Assembly: GCA_030042035.1 (NCBI GenBank)
Contig: JASIAN010000255.1
Coordinates: 1 to 32,842 of the forward strand
Direction of reading: 5' to 3'
Origin: Alphaproteobacteria bacterium
GTDB lineage: Bacteria; Pseudomonadota; Alphaproteobacteria; ATCC43930; CGMCC-115725
Length of the DNA stretch: 32,842 bases
Under the pieces are notes generated by a model. The model saw only the letters and a program-made list of their open reading frames with translations, was not told where the DNA came from and ran no database searches. A program made the position numbers and the translations under genes. This document shows positions 24,118 through 32,842 of the stretch, piece after piece; the stretch's first letter is position 1; the number at the start of each line of letters is the position of its first letter.

Positions 24118-27100
24118 ATGAGCGGGGACGCGATCGCCGACTTGCAGCGGGCCAACGCCGCATTGCAGCGCCAACTCGATCTGTATCGGGCCGAATTATT
24201 GGCGATGACCGCCGATCGCGACGACGGGGCCGCACGCGAGGCAGCGACCGCCGAGATCCTCCAGGTCATCAATGCATCGCGCGGTAATCTTGCACCGGTA
24301 TTCGACACGATTCTGGAGAAGGCGTTGCACTTGTTTGACGCCGCCTTCGGGCTTCTACTGACCTACGACGGGTCACAGTTCTATCACGTTTCATCGCGGG
24401 GCCTGTCGGCAGCGGCAACGGACTACCTTCGCGCTCCGCTGCAAGCGACCGGCGCGCTCGGACGGCTCGCGGCCGGGGAGCCGCTGGTCCAAATCGCTGA
24501 CATTACGGACGATGACTATTACAGGTCGGGGAGTCCGACATGGCGGGCGCTCGCCGATCTGAGCGGGCCGCGCGCGGCGCTGTGGCTCTCGCTGCGTAGC
24601 GAGAGTGCGTTGCTCGGCGCATTCGTCATCTTTCGCCGTGCGGTGCATCCATTCTCGGATAAGGAAATCGCGCTGCTGCGAAACTTCGCGGCGCCGGCGG
24701 TCATCGCAATCGAGAACGCGCGGCTCTTGACGGAGACGCGCGAGGCTTTTGCGCAGCAGACCGCAGTCTCGGAGGTGCTGCAGGTCATCAATTCCTCGCC
24801 TGGCGAGCTTGCGCCGGTGTTCGACGCGATGCTCGAAAAGGCCACGGTCCTGTGCGACGCGGCTTCGGGTGTGCTGTGGGTCGCCGAGGGCGAACGCTTT
24901 CGCGCGGTGGCGTCTCTGGGCTTTCCTCCGGTCTTCGGGGAATTCCTGAGGACGCCGTTAGAGGGCGGGCCAGACACCGGAATTGGCCGGTTAAGGCGGG
25001 GCGAACAGATCGCCCATATTGCCGATCTGGCAGCGGCGCCAGGGTACAGCGCGGGCGATCCTCTACACCGGGCGGCGGTCGATCTCGGCGGCATCCGGAG
25101 CCTGCTCGCGGTGCCGCTCCGAAAGGATGGGATACTGCTTGGTGCGTTCGGTATCACGCGACTGGAGGTGAGGCCGTTCACCGACAAGCAGATCGCCCTC
25201 CTACAGAATTTCGCGGCCCAGGCGGTCATCGCGATGGAGAACGCGCGCTTGTTGGGCGAATTGCGCCAGCGCACCCGCGATCTCGAAGAGTCGCTCGAAT
25301 ACCAGACCGCGACGAGCGATGTGCTGCAGGTCATCAGCCGCTCGACCTTCGATGTCAACGCGGTGCTGGAATTTGTCTGCGAAACGGCGGCCCGGCTTTG
25401 CAAGGCGCGGGCTGCGAGCATTTTTCTGCTCGACAACGATGTCTACCGTTGGGCGGCCGGCGTCGATGTCGTGCCCGCCTATCGCGAAATCGAAGAGAAG
25501 GAGGTTATCCGGCCGGGCAGCGAAACGCTCGTCGGGCGCGTCGCGCTGAGCCAGGAGGCCGAGCACATTCTCGATGCGCTGGCCGACCCGCTCTACGAGC
25601 GAAAGGACGATCTGCATGTCGGCGGCTTCCGCACCATTCTCGGCGTGCCGCTGATGCGCGAGGGAACCGCGGTCGGCGTCATCTGCCTCGGTCGCGAGGT
25701 GGTCGAGGCCTATTCCGACAAGCAGATCCAACTGGTGCGCACGTTTGCCGACCAGGCGGTCATCGCGATCGAGAACACGCGACTCCTCACCGAATTGCGC
25801 GAAAGCCTCGAACAGCAGCAGGCAATGGCCGAGGTGCTGGGCGTCATCAACGCCAACCCCGGCAATCTCCAACCAGTGTTCGACGCGATGCTGAACAACG
25901 CCGCCCGCCTCTGTGAAACCGTCTTTGGCGCTCTGTTCATTTATGAAAGCGACGTTTTCCGAGTCGCCGCAGTTCACGGGCCTGCGCCCCTCGTCGCATT
26001 TTTAAGCGAGCACAGCACTGTGCGCCCAGGCCCGGGCACAATGCTGGTGCACCACCTTTCTGGCGAACCGGTCGTCGAACGAACTGATCTCGCAATAGAC
26101 CAGCATCCTGGTGCGGGGCCCCGCATTCGGCGGGCATTTCTCGATTTGGGTGGCGCGCGAAGCGCTCTCTCGGTAGCCCTGCGATCCGAAGGCCGGCTGA
26201 TAGGCGTCATCCAGGTCTACCGGCCGGAAGTTAGGCCGTTTTCCGAGCGGCAGATCGCGCTATTGCAAAGTTTCGCGGCGCAGGCGGTCATTGCGATGGA
26301 CAACGCGCGGCTGCTCGACGAAATCCGCCAGCGCCAGGCCGAGTTGCGTGTCACGTTCGACAACATGGGCGACGGTGTCGCGATGTTCGATACTGACATG
26401 CGGTTGGCCGCGTGGAACCGCAACCTCGAGCAGATTCTCGGCCTGCCGGAAGAATTGCTGGCGCCGCGGCCGAACCTTGCCGACTATGTTCGCTACCTCG
26501 CGACCCACGGCGAATATGGCGAGGTCAATGTTGAGGCGGAAGTTCGCCGATTGACCGAAGCGGCCGGCAGACAGTGGTCGACGGAGCGCGCCCGACCGGA
26601 CGGCCGCGTCATCGAGGTCAGGGTCAACCCGGTGCCAGGCGGCGGGGTCGTGCTGATCTACAGCGACGTGACCGAACGCAAGCGCGCGGAAGCCGAAATC
26701 CGCTCCGCACGGGATGCCGCCGAGCGAGCACTCGCCGAGCTGCGCGCGACGCAGCAGCAGCTCGTCGTGCAGCAGAAGATGGCGGCCCTGGGCCAACTGA
26801 CCGCCGGCGTCGCCCACGAGATCAAGAACCCCTTGAATTTCGTCAACAACTTCGCCGGCCTGTCGATCGAGTTGTTGGAGGAGTTGACGGCGGCCGCGGC
26901 ACCCGGCATCGCGACGCTCGATGACGACACCCGCGCCGAGATCGACGAGACTGTCGAGATGCTGACCTCGAACCTCGACAAGATTGCCGAGCACGGCCGC
27001 CGCGCCGATGGCATCGTGAAAAGCATGCTGGAGCATTCGCGCGGGTCGAGCGGCGAGCGCCGGCCGGTAGAGCTGAACGCGCTCGTCGAGGAGGCGCTCA

Positions 27101-27558
27101 ACCTCGCCTATCACGGCGCCCGCGCCCAGGATCAGAGCTTCAACATCACGCTGGAGCGCGACCTCGATCCGACGCTGGCGCCGATCGAACTGGCGCCGCA
27201 GGACCTGACGCGCGTTTTTCTGAACCTGATCGGCAACGGCTTCTACGCCGCTACGAAGAAGCCCGGCAACCGGCCGGTGTTGAAAGTCGCAACGCGTGAA
27301 CTGGGGGACGGGGTCGAAGTCAGAGTGCGCGACAACGGCACCGGCATCGCGTCGGAGGTCCGCGACAAGCTCTTCCAGCCGTTCGTCACGACCAAGCCCA
27401 CCGGCGAGGGGACGGGATTAGGACTTTCGATCAGCTGGGACATCGTCGCGCAGCAGCACGGCGGTACAATCGAAGTCGACAGCGAGCCGGGCGCCTTTAC
27501 GGAGTTCATCGTGCGCCTGCCGCGGCTGCCGGAGGCAGCGGACGGAAGAGCGGCATGA
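24118..27558 (+). CDS. Soluble hybrid-sensing histidine kinase: four GAF domains, PAS, HisKA, HATPase
   Basis: A 1146-residue protein; AGAGGGG precedes the ATG. There is no membrane segment, so it senses inside the cell. Four tandem GAF units each start with a copy of a linker like [25 protein letters not shown], near residues 45, 218, 400 and 571, and end in [19 protein letters not shown] domain follows at about 745-850 ([20 protein letters not shown]). The phosphoacceptor is H900 in [13 protein letters not shown]. The ATPase domain shows the N box [11 protein letters not shown]1 DNGTGI, and [19 protein letters not shown]. The signal is unknown; GAF arrays of this kind often detect redox state or small ligands. 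Its stop overlaps the start of a response-regulator remnant, so its cognate regulator seems lost. Confidence 0.94.
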   Translation: MSGDAIADLQRANAALQRQLDLYRAELLAMTADRDDGAAREAATAEILQVINASRGNLAPVFDTILEKALHLFDAAFGLLLTYDGSQFYHVSSRGLSAAATDYLRAPLQATGALGRLAAGEPLVQIADITDDDYYRSGSPTWRALADLSGPRAALWLSLRSESALLGAFVIFRRAVHPFSDKEIALLRNFAAPAVIAIENARLLTETREAFAQQTAVSEVLQVINSSPGELAPVFDAMLEKATVLCDAASGVLWVAEGERFRAVASLGFPPVFGEFLRTPLEGGPDTGIGRLRRGEQIAHIADLAAAPGYSAGDPLHRAAVDLGGIRSLLAVPLRKDGILLGAFGITRLEVRPFTDKQIALLQNFAAQAVIAMENARLLGELRQRTRDLEESLEYQTATSDVLQVISRSTFDVNAVLEFVCETAARLCKARAASIFLLDNDVYRWAAGVDVVPAYREIEEKEVIRPGSETLVGRVALSQEAEHILDALADPLYERKDDLHVGGFRTILGVPLMREGTAVGVICLGREVVEAYSDKQIQLVRTFADQAVIAIENTRLLTELRESLEQQQAMAEVLGVINANPGNLQPVFDAMLNNAARLCETVFGALFIYESDVFRVAAVHGPAPLVAFLSEHSTVRPGPGTMLVHHLSGEPVVERTDLAIDQHPGAGPRIRRAFLDLGGARSALSVALRSEGRLIGVIQVYRPEVRPFSERQIALLQSFAAQAVIAMDNARLLDEIRQRQAELRVTFDNMGDGVAMFDTDMRLAAWNRNLEQILGLPEELLAPRPNLADYVRYLATHGEYGEVNVEAEVRRLTEAAGRQWSTERARPDGRVIEVRVNPVPGGGVVLIYSDVTERKRAEAEIRSARDAAERALAELRATQQQLVVQQKMAALGQLTAGVAHEIKNPLNFVNNFAGLSIELLEELTAAAAPGIATLDDDTRAEIDETVEMLTSNLDKIAEHGRRADGIVKSMLEHSRGSSGERRPVELNALVEEALNLAYHGARAQDQSFNITLERDLDPTLAPIELAPQDLTRVFLNLIGNGFYAATKKPGNRPVLKVATRELGDGVEVRVRDNGTGIASEVRDKLFQPFVTTKPTGEGTGLGLSISWDIVAQQHGGTIEVDSEPGAFTEFIVRLPRLPEAADGRAA

Positions 27559-27608
27559 GCGTCAGCATTCTCGTCGTTGACGAGGAGGCTGATGTCACCG
27601 GACCATGA
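27555..27608 (+). pseudogene. Remnant of a response-regulator gene (17 codons)
   Basis: Overlapping the kinase stop as ATGA, a short frame encodes [17 protein letters not shown] and then stops. The first 13 residues are the classic receiver-domain start (xILVVDDExDV), so this is the beginning of the kinase's former partner. No receiver sequence continues in any frame downstream; the following 120 bp hold two inverted repeats and then a convergent gene. I infer a deletion or repeat-associated rearrangement. Confidence 0.7.
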
Positions 27609-27649
27609 AGTAGAAGTCGCTGTTGCCCTCGCGTCTTGCGGGGAGAGAT

Positions 27650-27677
27650 GGCGGGTTAGGCTTTCGCTCCACCCGCC
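27650..27677. repeat. Inverted repeat after the regulator remnant
   Basis: GGCGGGT (27650-27656) and ACCCGCC (27671-27677) flank TAGGCTTTCGCTCC. The motif resembles a short or degenerate version of the family B element at 4391 (GGGTGGGTT...AACCCAC). It lies in the space where the response regulator should continue. Confidence 0.5.
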
Positions 27678-27694
27678 CCACAGACTACCGCGGC

Positions 27695-27725
27695 GGCGGC
27701 GCCGGATTGGAAGTCCGGCGCCGCC
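27695..27725. terminator. Strong GC hairpin between convergent genes
   Basis: A perfect 12-bp stem, GGCGGCGCCGGA (27695-27706) and TCCGGCGCCGCC (27714-27725), with a 7-base loop. It lies 11 bp beyond the stop of the leftward NIPSNAP gene and downstream of the kinase, so it could end transcription from both sides. No T-run follows on either strand, so it may only be a stabilising stem. Confidence 0.55.
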
Positions 27726-27736
27726 CTGCCGGGGCT

Positions 27737-28366
27737 TTAGCGAACCGGCGAGAACGAGGCCGGGACCAGGAGCTTGTTTTCCTGGCGCAACGGCCGCACA
27801 CCGGCCTGCGGCGGCCAGTTGCGGCCGGGGGCGCGCGAGGCGGCGCGGATGCGCTCACGCTCATTGCAATCCTTGTAGACCCAGATATGGGTGAAGCGGT
27901 TGAGGCCGCCCAATTCGCTGGTCCAGCACGCCGCTAGCGGCGACAGCTCTTCGCGCTGCGGCACCGCCTTGGCCCACGCCTCCAGCACCTTCGGCAACGC
28001 GCCCGGTTCGTAGGTATAGGTGCGCATCTCATAGACATTGCCGGTGCCGTAATTGCGGCTTCCCAGCGGGTGCATGAACGGCGCCGGGATGACGATCTCG
28101 GCCTCCTGCGCGACGATCAGGTCCTGCCCGCCGGGCATCGCGTTGCGCTCACGATCGTTGGCCAGCGCCTCACGCACCCGGGTACGGTGGTTGAGATCGT
28201 CATAGGGATAGACGTGCACGACCTGGTTCAAGGGGCCGAACTCAGTGTGCCAGAAGGCGCCGAGCGCCGAATGCTTCAAGCGCAGCGGCAGCCGCTTCTC
28301 GTAGCGCTCTTCGAATTCGGGGACGGCGCCGGTGCGCAGTGTATAGGTGCGGACTTCGTAAATCAT
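27737..28366 (-). CDS. NIPSNAP family protein, two tandem domains
   Basis: A 209-residue protein; GGAGGAAG lies before the ATG at 28366. Two ferredoxin-like alpha/beta-barrel repeats can be seen: one from IYEVRTYTLRTGAVPEFEE and one from VYEMRTYTYEPGALPKVLE near residue 110, each followed by an HxxPYDDLN- or IWVYKDCNE-type segment. NIPSNAP proteins are small dimeric barrels of mostly unknown function in bacteria; some are linked with catabolic clusters. It is probably the last gene of a leftward transcript with the 64-residue protein and the glutathione transferase, though 123 bp separate it from the former. Confidence 0.86.
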   Translation of the reverse strand: MIYEVRTYTLRTGAVPEFEERYEKRLPLRLKHSALGAFWHTEFGPLNQVVHVYPYDDLNHRTRVREALANDRERNAMPGGQDLIVAQEAEIVIPAPFMHPLGSRNYGTGNVYEMRTYTYEPGALPKVLEAWAKAVPQREELSPLAACWTSELGGLNRFTHIWVYKDCNERERIRAASRAPGRNWPPQAGVRPLRQENKLLVPASFSPVR

Positions 28367-28489
28367 CGCGCTTCCTCCAGACTTTTGCATAGGGGCCAGG
28401 GATACGCCGCGATTATGCCAGGGATTGACGAGCGTGTCCCATCCCAGGCATTCGCGCGACGCCGGGCGCGGGCATAAAGCGCCGCGCCT

Positions 28490-28684
28490 TTAGTCGATCG
28501 CGAGCATCGCGTCAGCGGCAGCCGCCATATCGCTCCACGCCTGCGCCAGCAGCACAGCGCCGGCCGCCGCGGCGAGCCGAGCCCGCTCCCGCAGCAGCGC
28601 CGCGGCGACTTCGCCATAGCGCACGACAAAGTCGCGCGCCCCTTCCGCGATGAAGTCGTCGTCGACGAAGCCCTCGTCTTCCAT
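28490..28684 (-). CDS. Small alanine-rich helical protein, unknown
   Basis: A 64-residue frame starting 9 bp after the glutathione transferase stop. The N-terminus is acidic (MEDEGFVDDDF) and the rest is an Ala/Arg-rich amphipathic helix. No signal peptide, membrane segment or known motif. The ribosome site is weak. Short distance and same strand suggest co-translation with the transferase gene, but in GC-rich DNA a chance frame of this length is possible. Confidence 0.45.
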   Translation of the reverse strand: MEDEGFVDDDFIAEGARDFVVRYGEVAAALLRERARLAAAAGAVLLAQAWSDMAAAADAMLAID

Positions 28685-28693
28685 CGCCGGGGC

Positions 28694-29569
28694 TCAATCG
28701 GCCGCGGCCAGCTTGTCCTGCGTCTTCGTGTCGAAATCGCTGGCGTCGTGGCGTTCGTGCAGCTGGGTCGCCGGATCGCCGTTGACGCGGTTGACCATAC
28801 GCCCGCGTTTGACCGCCGGCCGCGCCCAGATCTGCTCGGTCCAGCGCTGAACGTTTTTGTAGTCCTGCACGCTGAGGAACTCGGCGGCGCCGTACGAGTT
28901 GAACTTCGCCAGCCCGCCATACCAGGGCCAGATCGCAATGTCCGCGATCGTATATTCCGGACCGGCGACATACTCGCTCTCGCCCAAGCGGCGATCGAGC
29001 ACGTCGAGCAGGCGCTTTGTTTCCATCGCAAAGCGGTCGATCGCATATTCGATCTTGACCGGGGCGTAGGCATAGAAATGCCCGAACCCGCCGCCGATAT
29101 AAGGCGTGCTGCCCATCTGCCAGAACAGCCATGACAGGCATTCGGCGCGCGCCGCGGGCTCCGTCGGCAGAAATTCGCCGAACTTCTCGGCGAGGTGCAT
29201 CAGGATCGCAGCGGTTTCGAACACCCGGATCGGTTTCGGGCCGCTGCGGTCAACCAGCGAGGGGATTTTGGAGTTCGGGTTGATCTTGACAAAGCCGCTG
29301 CTGAACTGGTCGCCCTCGTTGATGCGAATGAGCCAGGCGTCGTATTCGGCGCCCTTGTGGCCGCGCGCCAACAGCTCCTCGAGCATGATCGTGACCTTCT
29401 GCCCGTTCGGCGTCGCCAGTGAATAGAGCTGCAACGGATGGCGGCCGACCGGCAGCTCCTTGTCGTGCGTCGGCCCGGCGATCGGGCGGTTGATGGTGGC
29501 GAACCGGCCACCGCTCGGCTTCGTCCAGGTCCAGACTTTCGGCGGCGTGTATTCGGCCTGATCGGTCAT
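28694..29569 (-). CDS. yghU: Glutathione S-transferase-like disulfide-bond oxidoreductase, YghU type
   Basis: A 291-residue protein, matching the length of E. coli YghU (288). The long N-terminal extension has the YghU signature YTPPKVWTWTKPSGGRFATI with INRPIAGPTHDKELPVG. The thioredoxin-like domain contains LYSLATPNGQKVTIMLEEL and NPNSKIPSLVD, followed by the glutathione-contact segment RVFETAAILMHLAEK. The helical domain holds YTIADIAIWPWYG. YghU-type enzymes reduce disulfides and organic peroxides using two glutathiones. The start at 29569 was chosen because it gives the family N-terminus; its ribosome site (GGAG) is modest. Confidence 0.93.
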   Translation of the reverse strand: MTDQAEYTPPKVWTWTKPSGGRFATINRPIAGPTHDKELPVGRHPLQLYSLATPNGQKVTIMLEELLARGHKGAEYDAWLIRINEGDQFSSGFVKINPNSKIPSLVDRSGPKPIRVFETAAILMHLAEKFGEFLPTEPAARAECLSWLFWQMGSTPYIGGGFGHFYAYAPVKIEYAIDRFAMETKRLLDVLDRRLGESEYVAGPEYTIADIAIWPWYGGLAKFNSYGAAEFLSVQDYKNVQRWTEQIWARPAVKRGRMVNRVNGDPATQLHERHDASDFDTKTQDKLAAAD

Positions 29570-29741
29570 TGCTGAGGCTCCGCGTTGGGTCAGGGACGCA
29601 CGCCGACGGCATGCGCAATCGGGTCTATCGTACACGATGGATCGCAGAATGTGCGACGTTTCCCGAGCGGCGCAGGCTGCCATTGCGCGGCGCGGCACGA
29701 CGACGCAAGCTTGACCAGCATGCGTTTTAGGAGGGCGAGAG

Positions 29742-30806
29742 ATGCCGGATGTTCTCTATGTCGGTCTGCAGGATGACGACCGAGTTGCGGTCTTTGCAAT
29801 CGACGGCGCGAGCGGCCGGCTCGCGAAGGCGGCCGACATGGCGGCCGAAGGCGGACCGTCGGTGTTCGCGATCAGCCCCGATCGCCGGACCCTCTTTGTC
29901 GGACATCGCACGCGGCCAGCGATCGCGAGCTACCGGATCGACCCCGCCGGTGGCAGACTGTCGCTGGTCGCGACCGCCGCCCAGGCCGACGCGCCGACCT
30001 TTCTCGCGCCCGACCGCAGCGGGCGATACCTGCTGGCCGCCTATTACCAAGGCGGCTATGCCGCGGTCTATCCGATCGCGGCGGACGGCTCGGTCGGCGC
30101 CGCCGCGTCGGACAAGCAGCAAACGGCGATCGGCGCGCATGCGATCGCGACCGATCCCTCGAACCGCTTTGCGTTTGTGCCGCACATCTCCCGCATTCAG
30201 GACAACGTGCTGGAGCCGCCGAAAAACAACCCCGGCCCCAATGTCATCATGCAGTTCCGGTTCGATGCGCAGAATGGCCGGCTCACCCCGAATTCGCCGT
30301 TCCGGGTCGCACAGGACGAACTCGTCGGCCCGCGCCACTACTGCTTTCATCCGAGCCTCGACATCGTCTATTTCTCGAACGAGCAGGGCTGCAGCGTTAC
30401 CGCCTACCACCTCGACCGTGCGACCGGCGCACTCACCGCGATGCAGACGATCACGACGTTGCCCGCCGGCCACAGCGAGCGCACGACCTGCTCGCAGATT
30501 CATCTGACGCCGTCGGGGCGCTTTCTCTATGTCGGCAACCGCGCCGCGACGAGCAGCAATATCGCGGCTTTCGCCGTCGATGCCGCGAGCGGCCGGCTGA
30601 CGGCCGCCGGGCATGCAGCGACCGAACCGGTGCCGAGCGCTTTCTGCCTCGATCCGGCGGGCCAATTCCTGTTTGCCGCCGGCACCGCGAGCGGGCGGCT
30701 CGCCTCCTACCGCATCGATCAGGCAACCGGCGCGCTGGCGCCGCTCGCAGCCGAGGCCGTCGGCCAGCGGCCGGCGGCGGTGTTGGCGACCCGGCTCGGT
30801 TCGTGA
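29742..30806 (+). CDS. Seven-bladed beta-propeller lactonase, YbhE-like (candidate 6-phosphogluconolactonase)
   Basis: A 354-residue protein; AGGAGGG precedes the ATG. Repeated blades carry motifs such as GPSVFAISPDRRTLFVGHR, APTFLAPDRSGRYLLAAYY, PRHYCFHPSLDIVYFSNEQ, and SQIHLTPSGRFLYVGNR, typical of the lactonase/YbhE family, whose E. coli member hydrolyses 6-phosphogluconolactone. This is the step missing from the pentose phosphate operon at 9257-17674. The family also includes muconate-lactonizing and other lactone hydrolases, so the assignment is not certain. No signal peptide is seen. Its stop overlaps the amine oxidase start. Confidence 0.84.
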   Translation: MPDVLYVGLQDDDRVAVFAIDGASGRLAKAADMAAEGGPSVFAISPDRRTLFVGHRTRPAIASYRIDPAGGRLSLVATAAQADAPTFLAPDRSGRYLLAAYYQGGYAAVYPIAADGSVGAAASDKQQTAIGAHAIATDPSNRFAFVPHISRIQDNVLEPPKNNPGPNVIMQFRFDAQNGRLTPNSPFRVAQDELVGPRHYCFHPSLDIVYFSNEQGCSVTAYHLDRATGALTAMQTITTLPAGHSERTTCSQIHLTPSGRFLYVGNRAATSSNIAAFAVDAASGRLTAAGHAATEPVPSAFCLDPAGQFLFAAGTASGRLASYRIDQATGALAPLAAEAVGQRPAAVLATRLGS

Positions 30807-32092
30807 CGCGAGAGCGCGGCGTGGCGCATTTTGTCGTCGTCGGCGCCGGCGCCGCAGGCTTGATGGCGGGGCACGAGCTGGCGCGCGCCGGAAGGCGGGT
30901 GACCCTGCTCGAGGCGCGCGAGCGCTGCGGCGGGCGTATCGACCCGCTGCCGGCAGCAGAATTCGGTTACCCTGCGGAAGGGGGCGCCGAATTTGTCCAC
31001 GGCGCCGCGCCGCTCACCCGCGCCCTCATGCGCGACGCCGGCCTCCCGCTGGCGCCGCGCGGCGGCAGGCGCTGGAGTGCCCGCACCGGCACGCTCCTTC
31101 CCGACACAAGCGCGGTTCCCGGCGAGCTCCGCTTCTACGACGCGCTGCTGCGGCTCAAGCACGATCTGCCGATCGCGGAGTTTCTCGAGACGCATTTCGG
31201 CGGGCCGGCTGATGCCGAGTTGCGCCGCTCGATCACGCGAACGGTCGAAGGCTATGACGCGGCCGACCCGCGCCGCGCCAGCACATTCGCGATCCGCGAT
31301 GAATGGCTGGCGCGCGACGACGGCGAGCACGGGCGGGTCGCCGGCGGCTATGGCGCGCTGATCGCTCATCTTGCAGCGGAAATCGGCCGTCATGGCGCGA
31401 CGCTCCATCTCGGCGCCGCGGTCGCGGCGATCGAGGAAGCCGGCAGCGGGATTACCGCGCGCTGCCGCGACGGCTCGGCGGTCGTGGCCGACGCCGCAAT
31501 CCTGGCCGTGCCGCTGCCGATCCTCTCTGATATCGCGTTGCCGGTGGCGGCGCGCGAACGCGCCCTGGCGGCCGTCGCCGATATCGGCTTCGGCAACGTC
31601 GTCAAATTCCTGCTGCGGTTCCGCACGCGCTGGTGGGCGGAGCACGGCGGGCGCAATCTCTCCGATCTGGCATTCCTGTTGTCCGACGCGCCGGTGCCGA
31701 CCTGGTGGACCCAGCACCCGGCCGACCATCCGGTGCTGACCGGCTGGCTCGCGGGGCCCAGGGCCGATCGCGTCGTGCCGCTCGACGAGGCGGGACTCAT
31801 CGAACTGGGGCTCACTTCGCTCGCCGAGATTTTCGCATTGCCGCCCGAGCGGTTGCGGCACGACCTCGTCGCGGCGCGCGCGATCAACTGGGGCCGTGAC
31901 CCGTGGGCGCGCGGCGCCTATTCCTATGCGACGCCCGCCACTCGCGCGGCGCAGGCGCTGCTGCGTCGGCCCGACGGCGGCCACATCTTCGTTTGCGGCG
32001 AAGCGCTTTACGCCGGGCCGGACATGGGCACGGTCGAGGCGGCGCTGGCGAGCGGCCGCGATACCGCGCGGGACATCCTCGCTGGCCGCTAA
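30803..32092 (+). CDS. FAD-dependent amine oxidase family protein
   Basis: A 429-residue flavoprotein. The dinucleotide-binding motif G14-A-G16-A-A-G19 is followed by E37 and the GG-motif R41-C-G-G-R45. The C-terminal FVCGEALY with MGTVEAALASGRDTA is the second FAD-contact segment. The sequence fits flavin monoamine oxidases and related phytoene-desaturase-like oxidoreductases. It starts at a GTG (30803) overlapping the lactonase stop (GTGA). A second GTG at 30821 would give MAHFVVVGAGAAG, closer to the family norm, so the start is uncertain. The substrate is unknown. The stop overlaps that of the convergent sirtuin gene by 4 bp. Confidence 0.87.
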   Translation: MTRERGVAHFVVVGAGAAGLMAGHELARAGRRVTLLEARERCGGRIDPLPAAEFGYPAEGGAEFVHGAAPLTRALMRDAGLPLAPRGGRRWSARTGTLLPDTSAVPGELRFYDALLRLKHDLPIAEFLETHFGGPADAELRRSITRTVEGYDAADPRRASTFAIRDEWLARDDGEHGRVAGGYGALIAHLAAEIGRHGATLHLGAAVAAIEEAGSGITARCRDGSAVVADAAILAVPLPILSDIALPVAARERALAAVADIGFGNVVKFLLRFRTRWWAEHGGRNLSDLAFLLSDAPVPTWWTQHPADHPVLTGWLAGPRADRVVPLDEAGLIELGLTSLAEIFALPPERLRHDLVAARAINWGRDPWARGAYSYATPATRAAQALLRRPDGGHIFVCGEALYAGPDMGTVEAALASGRDTARDILAGR

Positions 32093-32842
32093 TTGACGCC
32101 GACGGCGGTGCCGAGCGTGTCGCCGATGCCCTGGTGGATGACGAGATCGGCAAGCGCGTCAAGCCCGGTCGGCTCGCGGTTGACGATCGCCAAGACGGCG
32201 CCGTTGCGCTTCGCGAGTTCCGGGAAGCCGGCGGCCGGATAGACGACGAGCGAGGAGCCGAGCACGATGAAGAGGTCGCTCGCCAGCGTCTCCTCTTCGG
32301 CCCGCCGCATCGCGTCGGGCGGCATCGCCTGGCCGAACGAGATCGTCGCGGTCTTGACAAACCCCCTGCAGCGGCGGCAGCGCGGCGCCTTCGTCGGCGC
32401 CCGCTCGAATTCGGCGCGGATGTCGGCGAGTTCGTGCCGCGTGCCGCAATCGAGGCAATGGGCGTAGGTCGTGTTGCCGTGCAGTTCGATGACCTTGTCG
32501 GCCGGGATGCCGGAGGCCTGGTGCAGCCCGTCGATGTTCTGCGTGATGACGGCGCGAACCTTGCCGCGCTGCACGAGCGCGTCGACGGCGCGGTGGCCGC
32601 GGTTGGGCTCGGCCTTGCCAAACGTGTCTTCCATCGCAAAGCGGCGCCGCCAGGTTTCGATGCGCGCCGCCTCGGAATTGAGGAAATCGTCGAAATAAAT
32701 CGGCGCCATTTGCGTCCAGATGCCGCCGGGGCTGCGGAAATCGGGGATGCCCGACTCGGTGCTGATGCCGGCGCCGGTAAAGATGACGGCGCGGTCCGCC
32801 GCGCGGATCAGCCGCGCCAGCGCGGCGACATCGGTCTCTTCG
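32089..32842 (-). CDS. cobB: Sir2-family NAD-dependent protein deacylase (5' end beyond the right edge)
   Basis: About 250 codons are visible, reading leftward from the window edge; only the first few residues are missing. Motifs in order are FTGAGISTESGIPDFRSPGG (NAD binding, 44 residues before the internal Met at 32709), TQNIDGLHQASG, the catalytic histidine in VIELHGN, and a four-cysteine zinc site, CLDC and CRRC. ISFGQAMP, LGSSLVVYPAAGFP and IVNREPTGLD follow. It removes acyl groups from lysines with NAD+ and probably tunes metabolic enzymes such as acetyl-CoA synthetase. The Met at 32709 is not the true start, because the NAD-binding motif lies upstream of it. Confidence 0.95.
   Translation of the reverse strand, partial: EETDVAALARLIRAADRAVIFTGAGISTESGIPDFRSPGGIWTQMAPIYFDDFLNSEAARIETWRRRFAMEDTFGKAEPNRGHRAVDALVQRGKVRAVITQNIDGLHQASGIPADKVIELHGNTTYAHCLDCGTRHELADIRAEFERAPTKAPRCRRCRGFVKTATISFGQAMPPDAMRRAEEETLASDLFIVLGSSLVVYPAAGFPELAKRNGAVLAIVNREPTGLDALADLVIHQGIGDTLGTAVGVN

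Noticed and set aside
27577-27937. Short frames after the kinase as a continued response regulator
   Set aside because: Their products show no receiver-domain motifs; they are proline/arginine-rich and run into the antisense of the NIPSNAP gene.

Overview
The window looks like chromosomal DNA of an alphaproteobacterium. It is GC-rich, most genes have clear AGGAGG-type ribosome sites, and the gaps hold short inverted repeats of kinds I associate with Bradyrhizobium, Rhodopseudomonas and relatives. The order is an inference; I cannot fix a genus. I see no transposase, integrase, phage gene or CRISPR array.

Region 1 (1-9030), accessory catabolism. The 5' end of an acyl-CoA dehydrogenase gene reads leftward off the left edge. 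Rightward come a ferritin-like di-iron protein, a small ferredoxin, a secreted branched-chain-amino-acid-type binding protein, a second ferritin-like protein, a second ferredoxin, an unrecognised 82-residue protein, an ACMSD-type amidohydrolase, an NHL beta-propeller protein and two luciferase-like monooxygenases. I read this as an uncharacterised oxidative pathway for an imported organic compound. The two di-iron/ferredoxin pairs are its most unusual element.

Region 2 (9213-17674), pentose phosphate operon: gluconokinase, a transaldolase/glucose-6-phosphate isomerase fusion, short-form 6-phosphogluconate dehydrogenase, glucose-6-phosphate dehydrogenase, ribulose-phosphate 3-epimerase, ribose-5-phosphate isomerase A and a HAD hydrolase. 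Transketolase and classical 6-phosphogluconolactonase are missing. A YbhE-like lactonase at 29742-30806 could supply the latter. A 14-bp palindrome precedes the operon.

Region 3 (17675-23770), assorted enzymes: a cytosine-deaminase-like protein lacking two expected catalytic residues, a thiamine-pyrophosphate enzyme, a cupin, a citrate-synthase-like protein with an N-terminal DNA-binding domain, an SDR and a MaoC-like hotdog protein. The cupin and citrate-synthase-like genes are divergent and share a 68-bp gap with an operator-like inverted repeat that encloses the latter's start codon.

Region 4 (23865-32842): tRNA-Lys(CUU), a soluble four-GAF/PAS histidine kinase whose response-regulator partner survives as only 17 codons, a leftward group (YghU-type glutathione transferase, a 64-residue protein, a NIPSNAP protein), then the lactonase, an FAD amine oxidase and a convergent, right-truncated sirtuin gene.
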